This document shows positions 1 through 10,299 of a DNA stretch of 64,000 nt, one piece after another (position 1 is the first letter of the stretch; every line of letters starts with the position of its first letter). The notes beneath the pieces are model-generated. The model was given only the letters and a program-made list of their open reading frames with translations. It was not told the origin of the DNA and did no database searches. A program made the position numbers and the translations under genes. The stretch covers positions 2,430,850 through 2,494,849 of the forward strand of contig NZ_CM001974.1 in the NCBI RefSeq assembly GCF_000406105.1, read 5' to 3'. The DNA comes from Dickeya chrysanthemi NCPPB 402. Lineage in GTDB: Bacteria; Pseudomonadota; Gammaproteobacteria; Enterobacterales; Enterobacteriaceae.

Positions 1-590
1 TTAATAAATAACGAATAAAGCGAATCAGTGACGACATGCCGACATTCAGAACGGATGAAAAGAACGTAGCTGAACGGGATAGTTGCCGTGCTTTATATAT
101 GCGCCAACACGCTATTGCGGTATCGGCTGCTGTGTATTTCCGTCTGAGTGACGGCGAGGAAAAGCAGGAAAGGATGGAGCAAAGAGGAATCACTACGGAA
201 ACCGCGAGTACGTCCTGTTACGCCGATCACATCCATGCAGTAATAATTGGCGTCATGTTAATTCGCTATCTTTTCAAAAACAATACAAAAGATTACAAAA
301 CAATTCCAACCAATATACCAGAAAGAAATAAATCAACATTCTGATATTATTTACTATTCTTAGCCGGCAGACGTTTTCTTTTCGGCTTCATGGATTAAAG
401 CAGTGGCGGGCTTATCCAACCTACTGAGTGGGAATGAAAACCAGCGGGAATATTACTGACAACGCAATAGCGGCAATGTCATCAGGATGTATTTTTTCCC
501 GTCGACCGGGTGAACAGCATCGAATGCGTGTGGTGATTTTCAGCTTAACCGCTCCGAGGGGAGCGGTTAGCCGTTGCATGGTTCGCCGAG
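1..590. other. Gene-poor region downstream of dadA
   Basis: No convincing gene is visible. A 102-codon open frame at 36-344 has no recognisable motif and no good ribosome binding site. An inverted repeat at about 547-568 (AACCGCTCC / GGAGCGGTT) just beyond the dadA stop could end transcription, but it has no T-tract. In E. coli dadX (alanine racemase) follows dadA; nothing resembling dadX is here. Confidence 0.5.
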
Positions 591-1841
591 TCAAGCGTAG
601 CGAGAAAAAGAGAGATCGTCGTATTCAATTGCCGGTGTTTTACCGGAGATAATATCGGCCAGTAATTGGCCGGAACCGCATCCCATAGTCCATCCCAATG
701 TGCCGTGCCCGGTATTCAGATACAGATTCTGCAACGGCGAGCGCCCTACCAGCGGCGTACCGTCCGGCGTCATCGGCCGCAACCCGGTCCAGAACGTTGC
801 CTGCTCGACCGGGCCGCAATCCGGATAGAGGTCACGCACCACCATTTCCAGTGTTGCCCGGCGTTTCTGGTTCAGGGAAAGATCAAATCCGGCGATCTCC
901 GCCATACCGCCAACGCGAATGCGCTGCTCAAAACGGGTGATAGCGATCTTATAGGTTTCATCCAATACAGTGGATACCGGTGCCCCGGCCTCGCTGGACA
1001 GCGGAATAGTCAATGAATAGCCTTTGAGCGGATAGACAGGAATATCGAACCATTTTTCCAGTAAGCCGCGGGAGTAGGAGCCACACGCCATCACGTAAGC
1101 ATCCGCCGTGATCTTTTCGCCGTTGCAATACACCGCGCCGACTCGCTGTCCTTCCACATCAAGATGCTGTATCACACTGTTGAAACGGAAGGTGACACCC
1201 GCCGCAGCCGCCATCGCCGCCAGTTGCCGGGTAAATAGCTGGCAATCACCGGTCTCATCATGCGGTAACCGCAATCCACCGCTCAGTTTATGACGCACAC
1301 TCGCCAGCGCCGGCTCAGCGCCAGCCAGTTGATCGGCTTCCAGCAATTCATAAGGTACGCCGGCGTCTTTCAACACCGCGATATCACGGTAAGCATTTTC
1401 ATACTGCTGCGGGGTACGAAACAGTTGCAGCGTACCGCCCTGACGCCCTTCATAGGTAATACCGGTAGCGGCACGCAGCGCCTGCAGGCAATCGCGGCTG
1501 TATTCAGCCAACCGAACCATACGTGATTTATTGACGCGATAATGTGCGTTATCGCAATTCAGCAACATCTGCCACATCCAGCGCAGTTGCGTAGCAGTGA
1601 AATCCGGGCGAATCGCCAGAGGCGCATGCCGCTGGAATAACCATTTAATCGCCTTCAGCGGAATGCCCGGCGCGGCCCAGGGCGCAGAATAACCGGGAGA
1701 AATCTGGCCGGCATTGGCGGCGCTGGTTTCTAATGCCGGTTCCACCTGCCGGTCAATCACGGTGACGTCATGCCCTGCCTGCGCCAGATACCAGGCAGTA
1801 CTGACGCCGATAACGCCACTCCCTAAAATCACCACCTTCAT
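591..1841 (-). CDS. dadA: D-amino acid dehydrogenase small subunit
   Basis: This membrane-associated FAD flavoprotein oxidises D-alanine and other D-amino acids to 2-oxo acids plus ammonia and passes electrons to the respiratory chain. The N-terminus carries the dinucleotide-binding motif GSGVIG at residues 7-12, followed by [13 protein letters not shown] and, near the C-terminus, [12 protein letters not shown] and [11 protein letters not shown], all typical of DadA. At 416 residues it lacks the last 15 or so residues of the E. coli protein, ending at SFSRYA. The start MKVVILGSG fits the family. In E. coli dadA heads a dadAX operon, but no dadX follows here. Identification is firm from overall similarity. 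Confidence 0.95.
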   Translation of the reverse strand: MKVVILGSGVIGVSTAWYLAQAGHDVTVIDRQVEPALETSAANAGQISPGYSAPWAAPGIPLKAIKWLFQRHAPLAIRPDFTATQLRWMWQMLLNCDNAHYRVNKSRMVRLAEYSRDCLQALRAATGITYEGRQGGTLQLFRTPQQYENAYRDIAVLKDAGVPYELLEADQLAGAEPALASVRHKLSGGLRLPHDETGDCQLFTRQLAAMAAAAGVTFRFNSVIQHLDVEGQRVGAVYCNGEKITADAYVMACGSYSRGLLEKWFDIPVYPLKGYSLTIPLSSEAGAPVSTVLDETYKIAITRFEQRIRVGGMAEIAGFDLSLNQKRRATLEMVVRDLYPDCGPVEQATFWTGLRPMTPDGTPLVGRSPLQNLYLNTGHGTLGWTMGCGSGQLLADIISGKTPAIEYDDLSFSRYA

Positions 1842-2164
1842 TTATTGCTGTTCTCCCTGATCCCTCCGCCAATCCCGCGGAATATGCTGCATAACACGTT
1901 AAACACCAAAATAAAAAGCTACTTTAACATGCAGGTATCAATTGTCATCTGTTGCAGATATAGCTTTTATTTATTATGAGAGCGTGAACACAACAACGTA
2001 GGATACGTCATAACACCATGTCGCCGCCCAATGCGGCACGTGACCCGTTTTCCACACAAAGGTTTTATCCAAGCTACCGATTTCACATCACTTTTCCCAA
2101 AATAAGCTACGATTAAATATGCCGACGCAATGAGGTGGCGGCAGTTATAGTAAGGGGTGCGCTG

Positions 2165-3700
2165 ATGGCTATATCGACTGATGAGCGGGTGACAAGCCCA
2201 CAACGTCTGAGTGACGGACCAGACTGGACATTCGATTTGCTGCAGGTCTATCTGGATGAAATTGACCGGGTAGCCAAACTCTATCGTCTGGATACCTATC
2301 CCCACCAAATCGAGGTGATTACCTCTGAACAAATGATGGATGCTTATTCCAGCATCGGGATGCCCATCAACTATGCCCACTGGTCATTCGGTAAAAAATT
2401 TATCGAAACCGAACAGCGGTATAAGCATGGTCAACAGGGGCTGGCCTACGAAATCGTCATCAACTCCAACCCCTGCATCGCTTACCTGATGGAAGAGAAC
2501 ACCATGCCGATGCAGGCGCTGGTCATGGCACATGCCTGTTACGGCCACAACTCCTTTTTCAAAGGTAATTATCTGTTTCGCAGTTGGACCGATGCCAGTT
2601 CGATTGTCGATTATTTGCTGTTTGCCCGCCAATACATCGCCCAGTGCGAAGAGCGTCATGGCGTCTATGAAGTAGAGAAACTGCTCGACTCCTGCCATGC
2701 GTTAATGAATTACGGCGTGGACCGCTATAAACGACCGCAGAAAATCTCGCTGGAAGAGGAAAAACTACGCCAGAAAAGCCGTGAAGCCTACCTGCAAAGC
2801 CAGGTCAATGAACTCTGGCGAACGCTGCCGCGTCGTGAGCAGGAAACCTCGCCGGAGAAAGCCCGTCGTTTTCCCAACGAGCCACAGGAAAACTTGCTCT
2901 ACTTCATGGAGAAAAATGCTCCGTTGCTGGAGCCATGGCAGCGTGAAATCCTGCGCATCGTGCGTAAAATCAGCCAGTATTTTTATCCGCAAAAGCAGAC
3001 CCAGGTCATGAATGAAGGCTGGGCCACATTCTGGCACTACACCATCCTTAATCATCTCTATGATGAGGGCAAACTGTCCGATCGCTTTATGCTGGAGTTT
3101 CTCCATAGCCATACTAATGTGGTTTATCAACCACCGTACAACAGCCCTTACTACAGCGGCATCAATCCGTATGCTCTTGGCTTTGCGATGTTCCAGGACA
3201 TTAGGCGCATCTGTCAGGAACCGACGGAAGAAGACCGTTATTGGTTCCCGGACATCGCCGGTAAAGACTGGCTGACGACGTTACATTTCGCCATGCAAAA
3301 CTTCAAAGACGAAAGTTTCATCAGCCAGTTCCTGTCGCCTAAGGTAATGCGAGATTTTCGTTTGTTTACCGTACTGGATGATGATCACAACAATTATCTG
3401 GAGATAGCCGCGATCCATGATGAAAAAGGCTACCAAAAAATTCGTCAGGAACTCTCTTCGCAGTACAACCTGAGCAATATCGAACCCAATATTCAGATCT
3501 GGAATGTGGATTTACGCGGCAACCGCTCGCTGACGTTGCGCTATGTGCCGCAAAACCGTGCACCACTGGATAAAAGCAGCCATGAAGTAATGAAACATGT
3601 TTATCGTCTGTGGGGGTTCGATGTCACACTGGAGCAAATGAATGAAGACGGCAGCATTGAGCTTATCGATCGTTGCCCACCGCGCAACCCTGCCCTGTAA
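2165..3700 (+). CDS. ycgB: SpoVR family protein YcgB
   Basis: This is a 511-residue SpoVR-family protein like E. coli YcgB. Its biochemical role is not established; in Bacillus SpoVR affects spore cortex formation, and enterobacterial YcgB is associated with stationary phase. Family hallmarks are visible: HWSFGKKF near residue 75, HACYGHNSFFKGN near 125 and MNEGWATFWHY near 285. The start at 2165 (MAISTDERV) is chosen over an in-frame upstream codon at 2135 because it matches the usual family length. It is divergent from dadA, as in E. coli, and is followed by a hairpin terminator before the convergent fadR. Confidence 0.9.
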   Translation: MAISTDERVTSPQRLSDGPDWTFDLLQVYLDEIDRVAKLYRLDTYPHQIEVITSEQMMDAYSSIGMPINYAHWSFGKKFIETEQRYKHGQQGLAYEIVINSNPCIAYLMEENTMPMQALVMAHACYGHNSFFKGNYLFRSWTDASSIVDYLLFARQYIAQCEERHGVYEVEKLLDSCHALMNYGVDRYKRPQKISLEEEKLRQKSREAYLQSQVNELWRTLPRREQETSPEKARRFPNEPQENLLYFMEKNAPLLEPWQREILRIVRKISQYFYPQKQTQVMNEGWATFWHYTILNHLYDEGKLSDRFMLEFLHSHTNVVYQPPYNSPYYSGINPYALGFAMFQDIRRICQEPTEEDRYWFPDIAGKDWLTTLHFAMQNFKDESFISQFLSPKVMRDFRLFTVLDDDHNNYLEIAAIHDEKGYQKIRQELSSQYNLSNIEPNIQIWNVDLRGNRSLTLRYVPQNRAPLDKSSHEVMKHVYRLWGFDVTLEQMNEDGSIELIDRCPPRNPAL

Positions 3701-3722
3701 CCGGTCAATTAACCGCAAGAAA

Positions 3723-3753
3723 AACGGGTAGCCATCAGGCTACCCGTTTCTTT
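3723..3753. terminator. Bidirectional terminator between ycgB and fadR
   Basis: A perfect stem (ACGGGTAGCC / GGCTACCCGT) with an ATCA loop is followed by TTCTTT on the plus strand and preceded by A-rich sequence. It lies between the convergent ends of ycgB and fadR and probably serves both. Confidence 0.8.
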
Positions 3754-3775
3754 ACCAACTGATTCGTAACATCAA

Positions 3776-4495
3776 TCAACGACGGCCTTCGGCCAGGTCA
3801 CGCGGAATGGCGTTCTGCATACTATGCCACAGCGCCCCGCTCTCTTTGCCGTACTGACGAATCGCGTCGGGCACTTGTTCGTACAGGCCGTCGCGGCCTA
3901 ACGACTCCAGACGACGATAGAACGCCAGCGCCGTTTTCCGCGCCTCCGGGTTGGAGAAGTAATAACGACCCACCCGAATGTACAACCCTTTCAACCCGTT
4001 GATGATCAGGCCATAGATCGGGTTGCCGGATGCAAAAGCCAACCCGCGAAACACGTTGTAATCCAGTTCAGCATACGCATCCGACGTATCCTGAACAGAT
4101 TCAGTCAGCTTAAGGATCTCTACCGATTTAGCCGGATGCAGACGAATCGCGGTGCGGATGAAAATCCCGGCGATATTGGTGCGCACCGCCAGCAGATTAT
4201 CGATCAGTTGGGGAACGCTGTCGTGATCAAGCCGCGCCAGCGTTTCAAGGATATTTAATCCGGAGGTTTCCCAAAAATTATTGATTTTGGTCGGTTTGCC
4301 GTGCTGAATCGTAAGCCATCCATCACGGGACAGGCGTTGTAACACCTCGCGTAATGTCGTACGCGTCACCCCGATCAACTCAGACAACTCCCGCTCAGCG
4401 GGCAAAATTGAACCCGGAGGGAAACGATTATTCCATATACTTTCAATAATATATTCTTCCGCGAATCCCGCCGGACTTTGCGCCTTTATAACCAT
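3776..4495 (-). CDS. fadR: Fatty acid metabolism regulator FadR (GntR family)
   Basis: This transcription factor represses fatty-acid degradation genes and activates fabA/fabB; long-chain acyl-CoA binding releases it from DNA. The protein is 239 residues, the usual length. The N-terminal winged helix-turn-helix is recognisable ([24 protein letters not shown] in two parts, about residues 34-57), and the rest is the alpha-helical acyl-CoA domain ending in the family-typical [11 protein letters not shown]. The start [11 protein letters not shown] matches known FadR. In E. coli nhaB lies divergently upstream; here only a degraded nhaB is left. The fadD gene, a classical FadR target, is 7.5 kb away. 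Confidence 0.95.
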   Translation of the reverse strand: MVIKAQSPAGFAEEYIIESIWNNRFPPGSILPAERELSELIGVTRTTLREVLQRLSRDGWLTIQHGKPTKINNFWETSGLNILETLARLDHDSVPQLIDNLLAVRTNIAGIFIRTAIRLHPAKSVEILKLTESVQDTSDAYAELDYNVFRGLAFASGNPIYGLIINGLKGLYIRVGRYYFSNPEARKTALAFYRRLESLGRDGLYEQVPDAIRQYGKESGALWHSMQNAIPRDLAEGRR

Positions 4496-4796
4496 AAGTT
4501 TATATTCCGTAGCGATGTTTACCAGTGAAAGTCAACATCATCATACCAAACGAACCCTACATCACATAGCATAGCAGGACCTGAAAATCTCAATTCGACA
4601 TAAAAACTGTGACTTAAAGACAATTCCCCGTAAACAAACGCGAATATCCCTCACGATTTACGATAATTTTCTTTAAATACCCTCTCATTGTTAAATTAAA
4701 TTAACGTTAAAGAAGACATCACCAGCACATCATCACGCCTATATCGTATTTCTTCTGCACGACTCTTCAGGCTCCGCCCCTGAGTGCGGTGCTGCC

Positions 4797-5095
4797 ATAC
4801 GATTATTTTTAATTATCACTCCCCGCTGTTTTCACCGGACACCCTATTTTTTATGGCTGGCCGTAAACGCGGGGTTTACTTTTCCCTGGGCATCGCCCTG
4901 AATGCTAGCGCTGTAGCGCGCTGGCTTATCAGCACCGGCCTGCTATTTTCACTGGCATGACCAGCCCAGATCAAGTATGGCATGCCGCCGTTAATCATAT
5001 TGAAGTTTTGTTATTGCCGATTCTTATGTTAATGGCAGCCAATGATACCAAACCGTTATTATCTCTGCGCGTATTCGCAATCATGGTATTCCCCC
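4797..5095 (+). pseudogene. nhaB: Degraded remnant of sodium/proton antiporter nhaB
   Basis: Conceptual translation in three shifting frames recovers pieces in the order of the NhaB N-terminus: RLFLIITP near 4800 (NhaB has IFLIVNP), VYFSLGIALN near 4880 (FIFTLAMALK), and from about 4942 GMTSPDQVW with HIEVLLLPILM (GMTSAEHV, NLEVLLLLMFM). A weaker match, KPLLSLRVFAIMVF, extends to about 5095. Frameshifts and stops separate the pieces and the remaining 350 or more residues of the gene are missing before dsbB. The position between fadR and dsbB is exactly where nhaB sits in E. coli. The family sequence used for comparison is recalled, not searched. Confidence 0.75.
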
Positions 5096-5505
5096 GCCGA
5101 TCCATTGCCAGCAGGCGGGTACGCTGATGCCACTCATCCGCGTAGTTTCATCTTTTTTGCCGCCTATCCGCGACACGGGCGGAAAAGCCGGCCCCCCCGG
5201 CAAAAACGCATCGTTCATCAATACCCGCATGATTGATCAATACCCCCATGCTCTGGAATAAATCGTGTATAGTAGAGGGCGGATTTTGTCACGAAACTGG
5301 CTATCCCTCATAGAAAGCGTTAAAAACAGCAGGGTATTTGTTGGCACAGCAGAATCTCCGCTTAGGCGCTGATGCAAGCTCCGTCGGATACCGGCGCCAC
5401 TCGCGCCGTCGCGGGAAGCGTCAGTGGATCTGACCAGAGATTCAATGAGGGCGGTGAGCACGGTTATCACTGCTCATACTATCGTTTTTAGCATGGAATA
5501 TTTTT

Positions 5506-6036
5506 ATGTTGCGATTTTTAAACCGTTGCTCCCGTGGTCGGGGCGCCTGGCTTTTAATGGCGTTCACGGCGCTGGTTTTTGAACTGGTAGCCCTTTACTT
5601 CCAGTACGTTATGATGCTGAAACCTTGCGTACTCTGTATTTACCAGCGAACGGCGCTCTACGGCGTCATGGCCGCCGGGTTAGTAGGCGCGATAGCGCCG
5701 GGCACTGCACTGCGCTATCCGGCAATCGGGTTATGGATTTACAGTGCCTGGGAAGGGCTGTCGCTGGCCATCAAACACACCAATATCCAGTTGAACCCAT
5801 CGCCGTTCGTTACCTGCGACTTTTTCGTCAGTTTCCCCTCTTGGTTGCCGCTGGATAAGTGGCTGCCGGCTGTCTTTACCGCCACCGGCGATTGCTCCGA
5901 GCGTCAGTGGAGTTTCCTGAGCATGGAAATGCCGCAGTGGATGATCGTGATTTTCGGCGCTTATCTGCTGGTTGCCGTGCTGGTTCTGATTGCCCAGCCC
6001 TTCCGCCCCAAACGCCGCGACCTGTTCGGCCGTTAA
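5506..6036 (+). CDS. dsbB: Disulfide bond formation protein DsbB
   Basis: This inner-membrane quinone reductase reoxidises the periplasmic dithiol oxidase DsbA. The 176-residue protein has four hydrophobic segments and both redox pairs: the CVLC motif in the first periplasmic loop (residues 41-44), and two cysteines in the second loop (in TCDFF and DCSERQ, about 105 and 130). The start [17 protein letters not shown] is family-typical. It stands alone, about 140 bp before the next gene, and downstream of the decayed nhaB that precedes it in relatives. Confidence 0.95.
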   Translation: MLRFLNRCSRGRGAWLLMAFTALVFELVALYFQYVMMLKPCVLCIYQRTALYGVMAAGLVGAIAPGTALRYPAIGLWIYSAWEGLSLAIKHTNIQLNPSPFVTCDFFVSFPSWLPLDKWLPAVFTATGDCSERQWSFLSMEMPQWMIVIFGAYLLVAVLVLIAQPFRPKRRDLFGR

Positions 6037-6172
6037 ACCGCACGCAATACCGGGTCAGATTACCGCTGGCCCGGCTAGCTCCTTGTTACCTAAATAATCA
6101 TCCGGAAACAGAAAAGCCCAGTGATACGCTATGAGTGCGTATATAGTAAACGTGTCTATAACGATATAGTAA

Positions 6173-6703
6173 GTGGATACGATTATGGCTACGTATAAAC
6201 AGTTATTCGATATTGGCGAAAGTTTCGGGCAATTCGTCAAACGGGGTCTTGAACACGAAATTGCTGCCGTCAATGCCTCACTGAAAAAACTGGCAGATGA
6301 CGGCATATTGTCGAAGATGACACTCACCAGACTCAATGCCATTAAACAGCAGTATCATCTGCTGGTCGCCGGCGAAATGTGGTGTTCAGATTGCCATAAG
6401 AACATGGCAGCGATGCATGTGATGTGCCAATATCAGCCCAACATTCGCATGTCGATCATTACCAAAGGGTATGCTGAAGATGACCTTCAGTTGGATGACA
6501 TTTCCATTCCAATGGTAGCCATTCTGGATTCAGATTTTAATCTGATCGGATCTTTTCTTAAAAAGCCCAGCAGTGTTGTTCATCGCCTTGATGAAACCGT
6601 CATGACGCAATACAACGCTGGGCTATTACTGGAGGATACGATCACGGACATCCTCGCGATCATTTATCATCATGATACGCTGCGAGACCGAAGCAGTGCT
6701 TAG
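6173..6703 (+). CDS. Thioredoxin-family protein
   Basis: This 176-residue soluble protein has a thioredoxin-like fold core. The putative redox motif WCSDC lies at about residues 70-74, and a SIPMVAILD segment at about 120 resembles the cis-proline strand of thioredoxins. The specific substrate is unknown. A GTG at 6173 gives MDTIMATYK; the ATG at 6185 (MATYKQLF) is an equally plausible start giving 172 residues. No signal peptide is apparent, so it is probably cytoplasmic. It follows dsbB on the same strand, but the gap and own upstream AT-rich region suggest a separate transcript. I do not recognise a named E. coli orthologue. Confidence 0.75.
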   Translation: MDTIMATYKQLFDIGESFGQFVKRGLEHEIAAVNASLKKLADDGILSKMTLTRLNAIKQQYHLLVAGEMWCSDCHKNMAAMHVMCQYQPNIRMSIITKGYAEDDLQLDDISIPMVAILDSDFNLIGSFLKKPSSVVHRLDETVMTQYNAGLLLEDTITDILAIIYHHDTLRDRSSA

Positions 6704-6771
6704 AAATTCGGCGTGACCACCGCAGTATGCCTTGCCTCAGCAATTTAATATAAAGTCATTGATATCAATAG

Positions 6772-7218
6772 CTACCTAGCCCATTCCGGTTTGTTTAAGA
6801 TGTGGTCTTGCCAGTCCACCACGTCACTTTCACGCACGGCGATATAGCGTACCGAGATTCTTTGCTGGTGCATCGCCGATTTCGAGCCCGACAGCAACGG
6901 GTGCCAGGGTTGCAGCCCTTTTCCCTCATGTATCAAGCGATAAGCGCAGGTTTCCGGTAACCAGTCAAATGACAGCAGATTTTCTCGCGTCAGCTTGATG
7001 CAATCCGGCTCATACTCAAACCGGCGCGCGTAATTACGGCACTGGCAGCTTTTAATGTTCAGTTGATTACAGGCTACATTGGTGAAATAGAGTTCATCCG
7101 TATCTTCATCGATCAGCTTATGCAGGCAGCAACGACCACAGCCGTCACAGAGCGCCTCCCATTGCTCGTCCGACATTTGCTCCAGCGTTTGAGTTTCCCA
7201 AAAGGGTTGTTGAGTCAT
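6772..7218 (-). CDS. ycgN: YcgN family cysteine-cluster protein
   Basis: This is a 148-residue member of the UPF0260/YkgJ-type cysteine cluster family. CDGCGRCC at about residues 24-31 and further cysteines at CQCRNY (about 58-60), CIKL and CAYRL suggest metal or Fe-S binding; function is not established. The order ycgN, ycgM, ycgL, minC is the same as in E. coli. Start [15 protein letters not shown] matches the family. Confidence 0.9.
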   Translation of the reverse strand: MTQQPFWETQTLEQMSDEQWEALCDGCGRCCLHKLIDEDTDELYFTNVACNQLNIKSCQCRNYARRFEYEPDCIKLTRENLLSFDWLPETCAYRLIHEGKGLQPWHPLLSGSKSAMHQQRISVRYIAVRESDVVDWQDHILNKPEWAR

Positions 7219-7317
7219 AACGGCTATTCCGATGATAAACAGAGAAGTCTGGCTGCGTATTGTAAAGGGGGATGAGGTGGGATACCACCCGCAGCAGCGC
7301 CGCGGGCGGCGGCAGAG

Positions 7318-7974
7318 TCAAATAACGTGGGTCGTCAATGTACGATCGTTAAGCGTGATGGTTAATGCATCACCAGGCTGCAACGGCCCCACACCTTGTG
7401 GCGTGCCGGTCAGGATAATGTCGCCGGCACGCAGGGTAAAAAAGCGGCTCATATAGGCTATCAAGGGCAGAATCGGCGTAATCATATCGCGTGTATTGCC
7501 TTGCTGACGCACGTCGCCATTGACGTGAATACCCAATTCCGCTTGCTGCGGGTCGCCAAATTCAGCCACCGGAATGAACCCGGATACCGGGCAGGAGCCA
7601 TCAAACCCCTTCGCCTTTTCCCACGGTTGGCCCGCTTTTTTGAACCCGGCCTGCAAATCACGCAGCGTTAAATCCAGCGCCACGCCATAGCCGGCAATCG
7701 CTCGGGCGACACGCTCTTCGTTTGCCTGCTTGAGCGGCGTGCCGATCAGTACCGCCAGTTCAACCTCGTGATGTACCGAACCCAGTTCTTTAGGAATCGC
7801 CACCGGTTGACGCAAATCGCACAGCGCGGTTTCAGGCTTAATGAACAGAACCGGTTCCGCCGGCTTGGCGCTACCCATTTCACGGATATGTTCGGAATAG
7901 TTACTACCGACGCACACCACTTTATTGACGGGAAAATCCAGTAACGCGCCCTGCCAGTCTCTATGTTGATACAT
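7318..7974 (-). CDS. ycgM: Fumarylacetoacetate hydrolase family protein YcgM
   Basis: This is a 218-residue member of the FAH family, whose members hydrolyse or decarboxylate 2-oxo acids using a divalent metal. YcgM-type proteins have acylpyruvase-like activity in some reports, so the substrate here is inferred only. Metal-site features are present: HHEVELAVLIG (about 67-77), LDLTLRDLQ (about 105) and a C-terminal ILTGTPQGVGPL. The start at MYQHRDWQGALLDFP (7974) is preferred; an open frame extends upstream to 8091, but that extension has no family similarity. Confidence 0.9.
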   Translation of the reverse strand: MYQHRDWQGALLDFPVNKVVCVGSNYSEHIREMGSAKPAEPVLFIKPETALCDLRQPVAIPKELGSVHHEVELAVLIGTPLKQANEERVARAIAGYGVALDLTLRDLQAGFKKAGQPWEKAKGFDGSCPVSGFIPVAEFGDPQQAELGIHVNGDVRQQGNTRDMITPILPLIAYMSRFFTLRAGDIILTGTPQGVGPLQPGDALTITLNDRTLTTHVI

Positions 7975-8355
7975 GTACCCTCTCCTGACCTTTCTGTTAA
8001 CGGATGGCGCCGGCCCGCCATAGCAGGCGGGACATCGCCAGCCCATCATACCGGCATCGTCATCAAAAAAGTAAGCACGATTGATGAACAACAGTATCCG
8101 AAATTTATCATAACCCCCGCGCTATCTTTTGCGACCGACATCAATACGCCGGGCGAAGAAAGGAATTGCGCGGGACGGATAAAAATTCGTTTATTTAATC
8201 GCGACGGCGAATATACCTGTATATAAATCAGTATCGAGAAAATAGCATCAACAAGATTAAACCTTTTCACGGTTTATTTCTGACACCCCTGTATTAAAAA
8301 ACAGCGGCCAATTCCCGTCGCAGCATCAAACATTATCTGAAAAATAATTCGGGTA

Positions 8356-8628
8356 TTATTTTTTTACACTTGCCTGCAGTTCATCCCATAGACTTTCCGG
8401 CGGCGGCGGCAACTGCAGATAAAAGCCCTGATCACTAAGCATCTGTTTCACTTTTTCAATATCTGCCGACGCCAGTTTTTTACTGCCATTAAGCGGTAAT
8501 ATCATCACCAGATGCGGCTGACCAAAACTTTTCATCAGTTCCTCGGGAACGCGGGAAAAGTCGTCTTTTTTTTCGACATAAAGATATGTTTGCTCGCGTC
8601 TGGAACTTCTGTAGATCACACAATACAT
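8356..8628 (-). CDS. ycgL: YcgL domain-containing protein
   Basis: This is a small 90-residue YcgL-family protein of unknown function, recognised from [17 protein letters not shown] at the N-terminus and PHLVMILPL in the middle. It lies divergently upstream of minC, its conserved location in gamma-proteobacteria. The divergent spacing of about 135 bp to minC should hold promoters for both. Confidence 0.9.
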   Translation of the reverse strand: MYCVIYRSSRREQTYLYVEKKDDFSRVPEELMKSFGQPHLVMILPLNGSKKLASADIEKVKQMLSDQGFYLQLPPPPESLWDELQASVKK

Positions 8629-8764
8629 GTTTTTTACTCTGAACTAAGATAATGGTGTCTTGCCTGTATTTTCATGTGACTATAACATGCTTGGAGCGCT
8701 CTGGAATATCATGCCTTAAATGTTACTCTGGGGATTTAAAGATGCTGAAACTGAGTCAGGACAG

Positions 8765-9463
8765 ATGTCACAAACGCCAATTGAGTTGAAAGGCAGCAAC
8801 TTTACCTTATCCGTTGTTCATCTGCATGATGCACAGCCCGATATTATTCACCAGGCCCTACGGGAAAAGATCGAACAAGCGCCCGCGTTTCTCAAAAATG
8901 CGCCGGTCGTTGTCAATGTTTCGACGCTGTCCGCTGATGCTGACTGGATTAAGCTTCAGCAGGCGATTACCGATGCGGGCCTGATAGTCGTAGGGGTAAG
9001 TGGTTGTGATGACGAGCAACTCAGGCACGTCATCGCCAGGGCGGGGCTTCCGCTATTACGTGAAGGTAAATTACGCGAAGGCAAGGACCGCCGGACAACT
9101 CAGCCTCCGGCACCGGTTGCCACACCGGTTAAAACCCGGGTGATCAACACGCCCGTCCGTTCCGGACAGCAAATTTATGCCCGCGACTGTGATCTTATCG
9201 TCACCAGCCATGTCAGTGCCGGTGCCGAAGTGATTGCCGACGGCAATATCCATATTTACGGCATGATGCGCGGCCGCGCGCTGGCAGGCGTTTCTGGTGA
9301 TGTCGACAGCCAGATCTTCTGCACCCAGTTGGCCGCTGAGTTGGTGTCGATCGCCGGACGTTACTGGCTTAGCGATCAGATACCGGAAAATTATTTCGGG
9401 AAGGCGGCGCGCCTGAAACTGAGTCCGCCTGACCATGTTCTGACCATACAACCTCTAGACTAG
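8765..9463 (+). CDS. minC: Septum site-determining protein MinC
   Basis: MinC inhibits FtsZ polymerisation at the cell poles when recruited to the membrane by MinD. The 232-residue protein has the N-terminal FtsZ-inhibiting domain (about 1-105), a proline-rich linker (about 110-130), and the C-terminal beta-helical domain with [13 protein letters not shown] and [14 protein letters not shown] motifs. ATG at 8765 ([10 protein letters not shown]) is the start, not the in-frame ATG at 8720. It is first in the minCDE operon, 20 bp before minD. Confidence 0.96.
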   Translation: MSQTPIELKGSNFTLSVVHLHDAQPDIIHQALREKIEQAPAFLKNAPVVVNVSTLSADADWIKLQQAITDAGLIVVGVSGCDDEQLRHVIARAGLPLLREGKLREGKDRRTTQPPAPVATPVKTRVINTPVRSGQQIYARDCDLIVTSHVSAGAEVIADGNIHIYGMMRGRALAGVSGDVDSQIFCTQLAAELVSIAGRYWLSDQIPENYFGKAARLKLSPPDHVLTIQPLD

Positions 9464-9483
9464 GCCCTTGAAAGGAATTATTT

Positions 9484-10296
9484 ATGGCACGCATCATTGT
9501 TGTTACTTCAGGTAAAGGGGGCGTTGGCAAGACCACTTCAAGCGCGGCCATTGCTACCGGTTTAGCCCAAAAAGGCAAGAAGACGGTTGTCATCGACTTT
9601 GACATCGGTCTGCGTAACCTCGACCTGATCATGGGATGTGAGCGCCGGGTCGTGTATGACTTTGTGAATGTCATCCAGAACGACGCCACCCTGAATCAGG
9701 CGCTGATAAAAGATAAGCGTACCGAAAATCTGTATATCCTGCCAGCATCGCAGACCCGCGATAAAGAAGCCCTGACCCGTGAAGGCGTGGACAAGGTACT
9801 CAAGGATCTGGCCGACATGGAGTTCGATTTCATTATCTGCGATTCCCCCGCCGGTATTGAAACCGGTGCGCTGATGGCACTTTACTTCGCGGATGAAGCC
9901 ATCATCACCACCAACCCGGAAGTGTCGTCAGTACGCGACTCCGACCGTATCCTGGGGATATTGTCCTCCAAGTCGCGCCGCGCCGAACAGGGCCAGGAGC
10001 CGATCAAAGAGCATTTGCTGCTAACCCGTTACAACCCGGGCCGCGTCAGCCGCGGCGACATGCTGAGCATGGAGGACGTGCTGGAAATCCTGCGTATTCC
10101 GCTGATCGGCGTCATTCCGGAAGACCAGTCGGTATTACGCGCGTCCAACCAGGGTGAACCCGTCATTCTGGACACGGAGGCTGATGCGGGTAAAGCCTAT
10201 GCGGATACCGTCGATCGCCTGCTGGGAGAAGAACGGGCTTTCCGTTTTATTGAGGAAGAAAAGAAAAGCTTCCTGAAACGACTCTTTGGGGGGTAA
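9484..10296 (+). CDS. minD: Septum site-determining ATPase MinD
   Basis: This membrane-associated ATPase oscillates from pole to pole with MinE and carries MinC. The protein is 270 residues with the deviant Walker A GKGGVGKTT at about 10-18, a Walker B-like region FIICDSPAGIETGA at about 116-129, and the C-terminal amphipathic membrane-targeting helix EEKKSFLKRLFGG. It is the middle gene of minCDE; its stop lies 3 bp before the minE start, implying coupled translation. Confidence 0.97.
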   Translation: MARIIVVTSGKGGVGKTTSSAAIATGLAQKGKKTVVIDFDIGLRNLDLIMGCERRVVYDFVNVIQNDATLNQALIKDKRTENLYILPASQTRDKEALTREGVDKVLKDLADMEFDFIICDSPAGIETGALMALYFADEAIITTNPEVSSVRDSDRILGILSSKSRRAEQGQEPIKEHLLLTRYNPGRVSRGDMLSMEDVLEILRIPLIGVIPEDQSVLRASNQGEPVILDTEADAGKAYADTVDRLLGEERAFRFIEEEKKSFLKRLFGG

Positions 10297-10299
10297 ATC

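Noticed and set aside
36..344. 102-codon frame at the window start
   Set aside because: No ribosome site and no recognisable features; ends in AT-rich non-coding sequence.
4832..4959. LysE-type exporter fragment (PDTLFFMAGRKRG)
   Set aside because: The short resemblance is outweighed by ordered NhaB matches in the same region and by the conserved fadR-nhaB-dsbB location.
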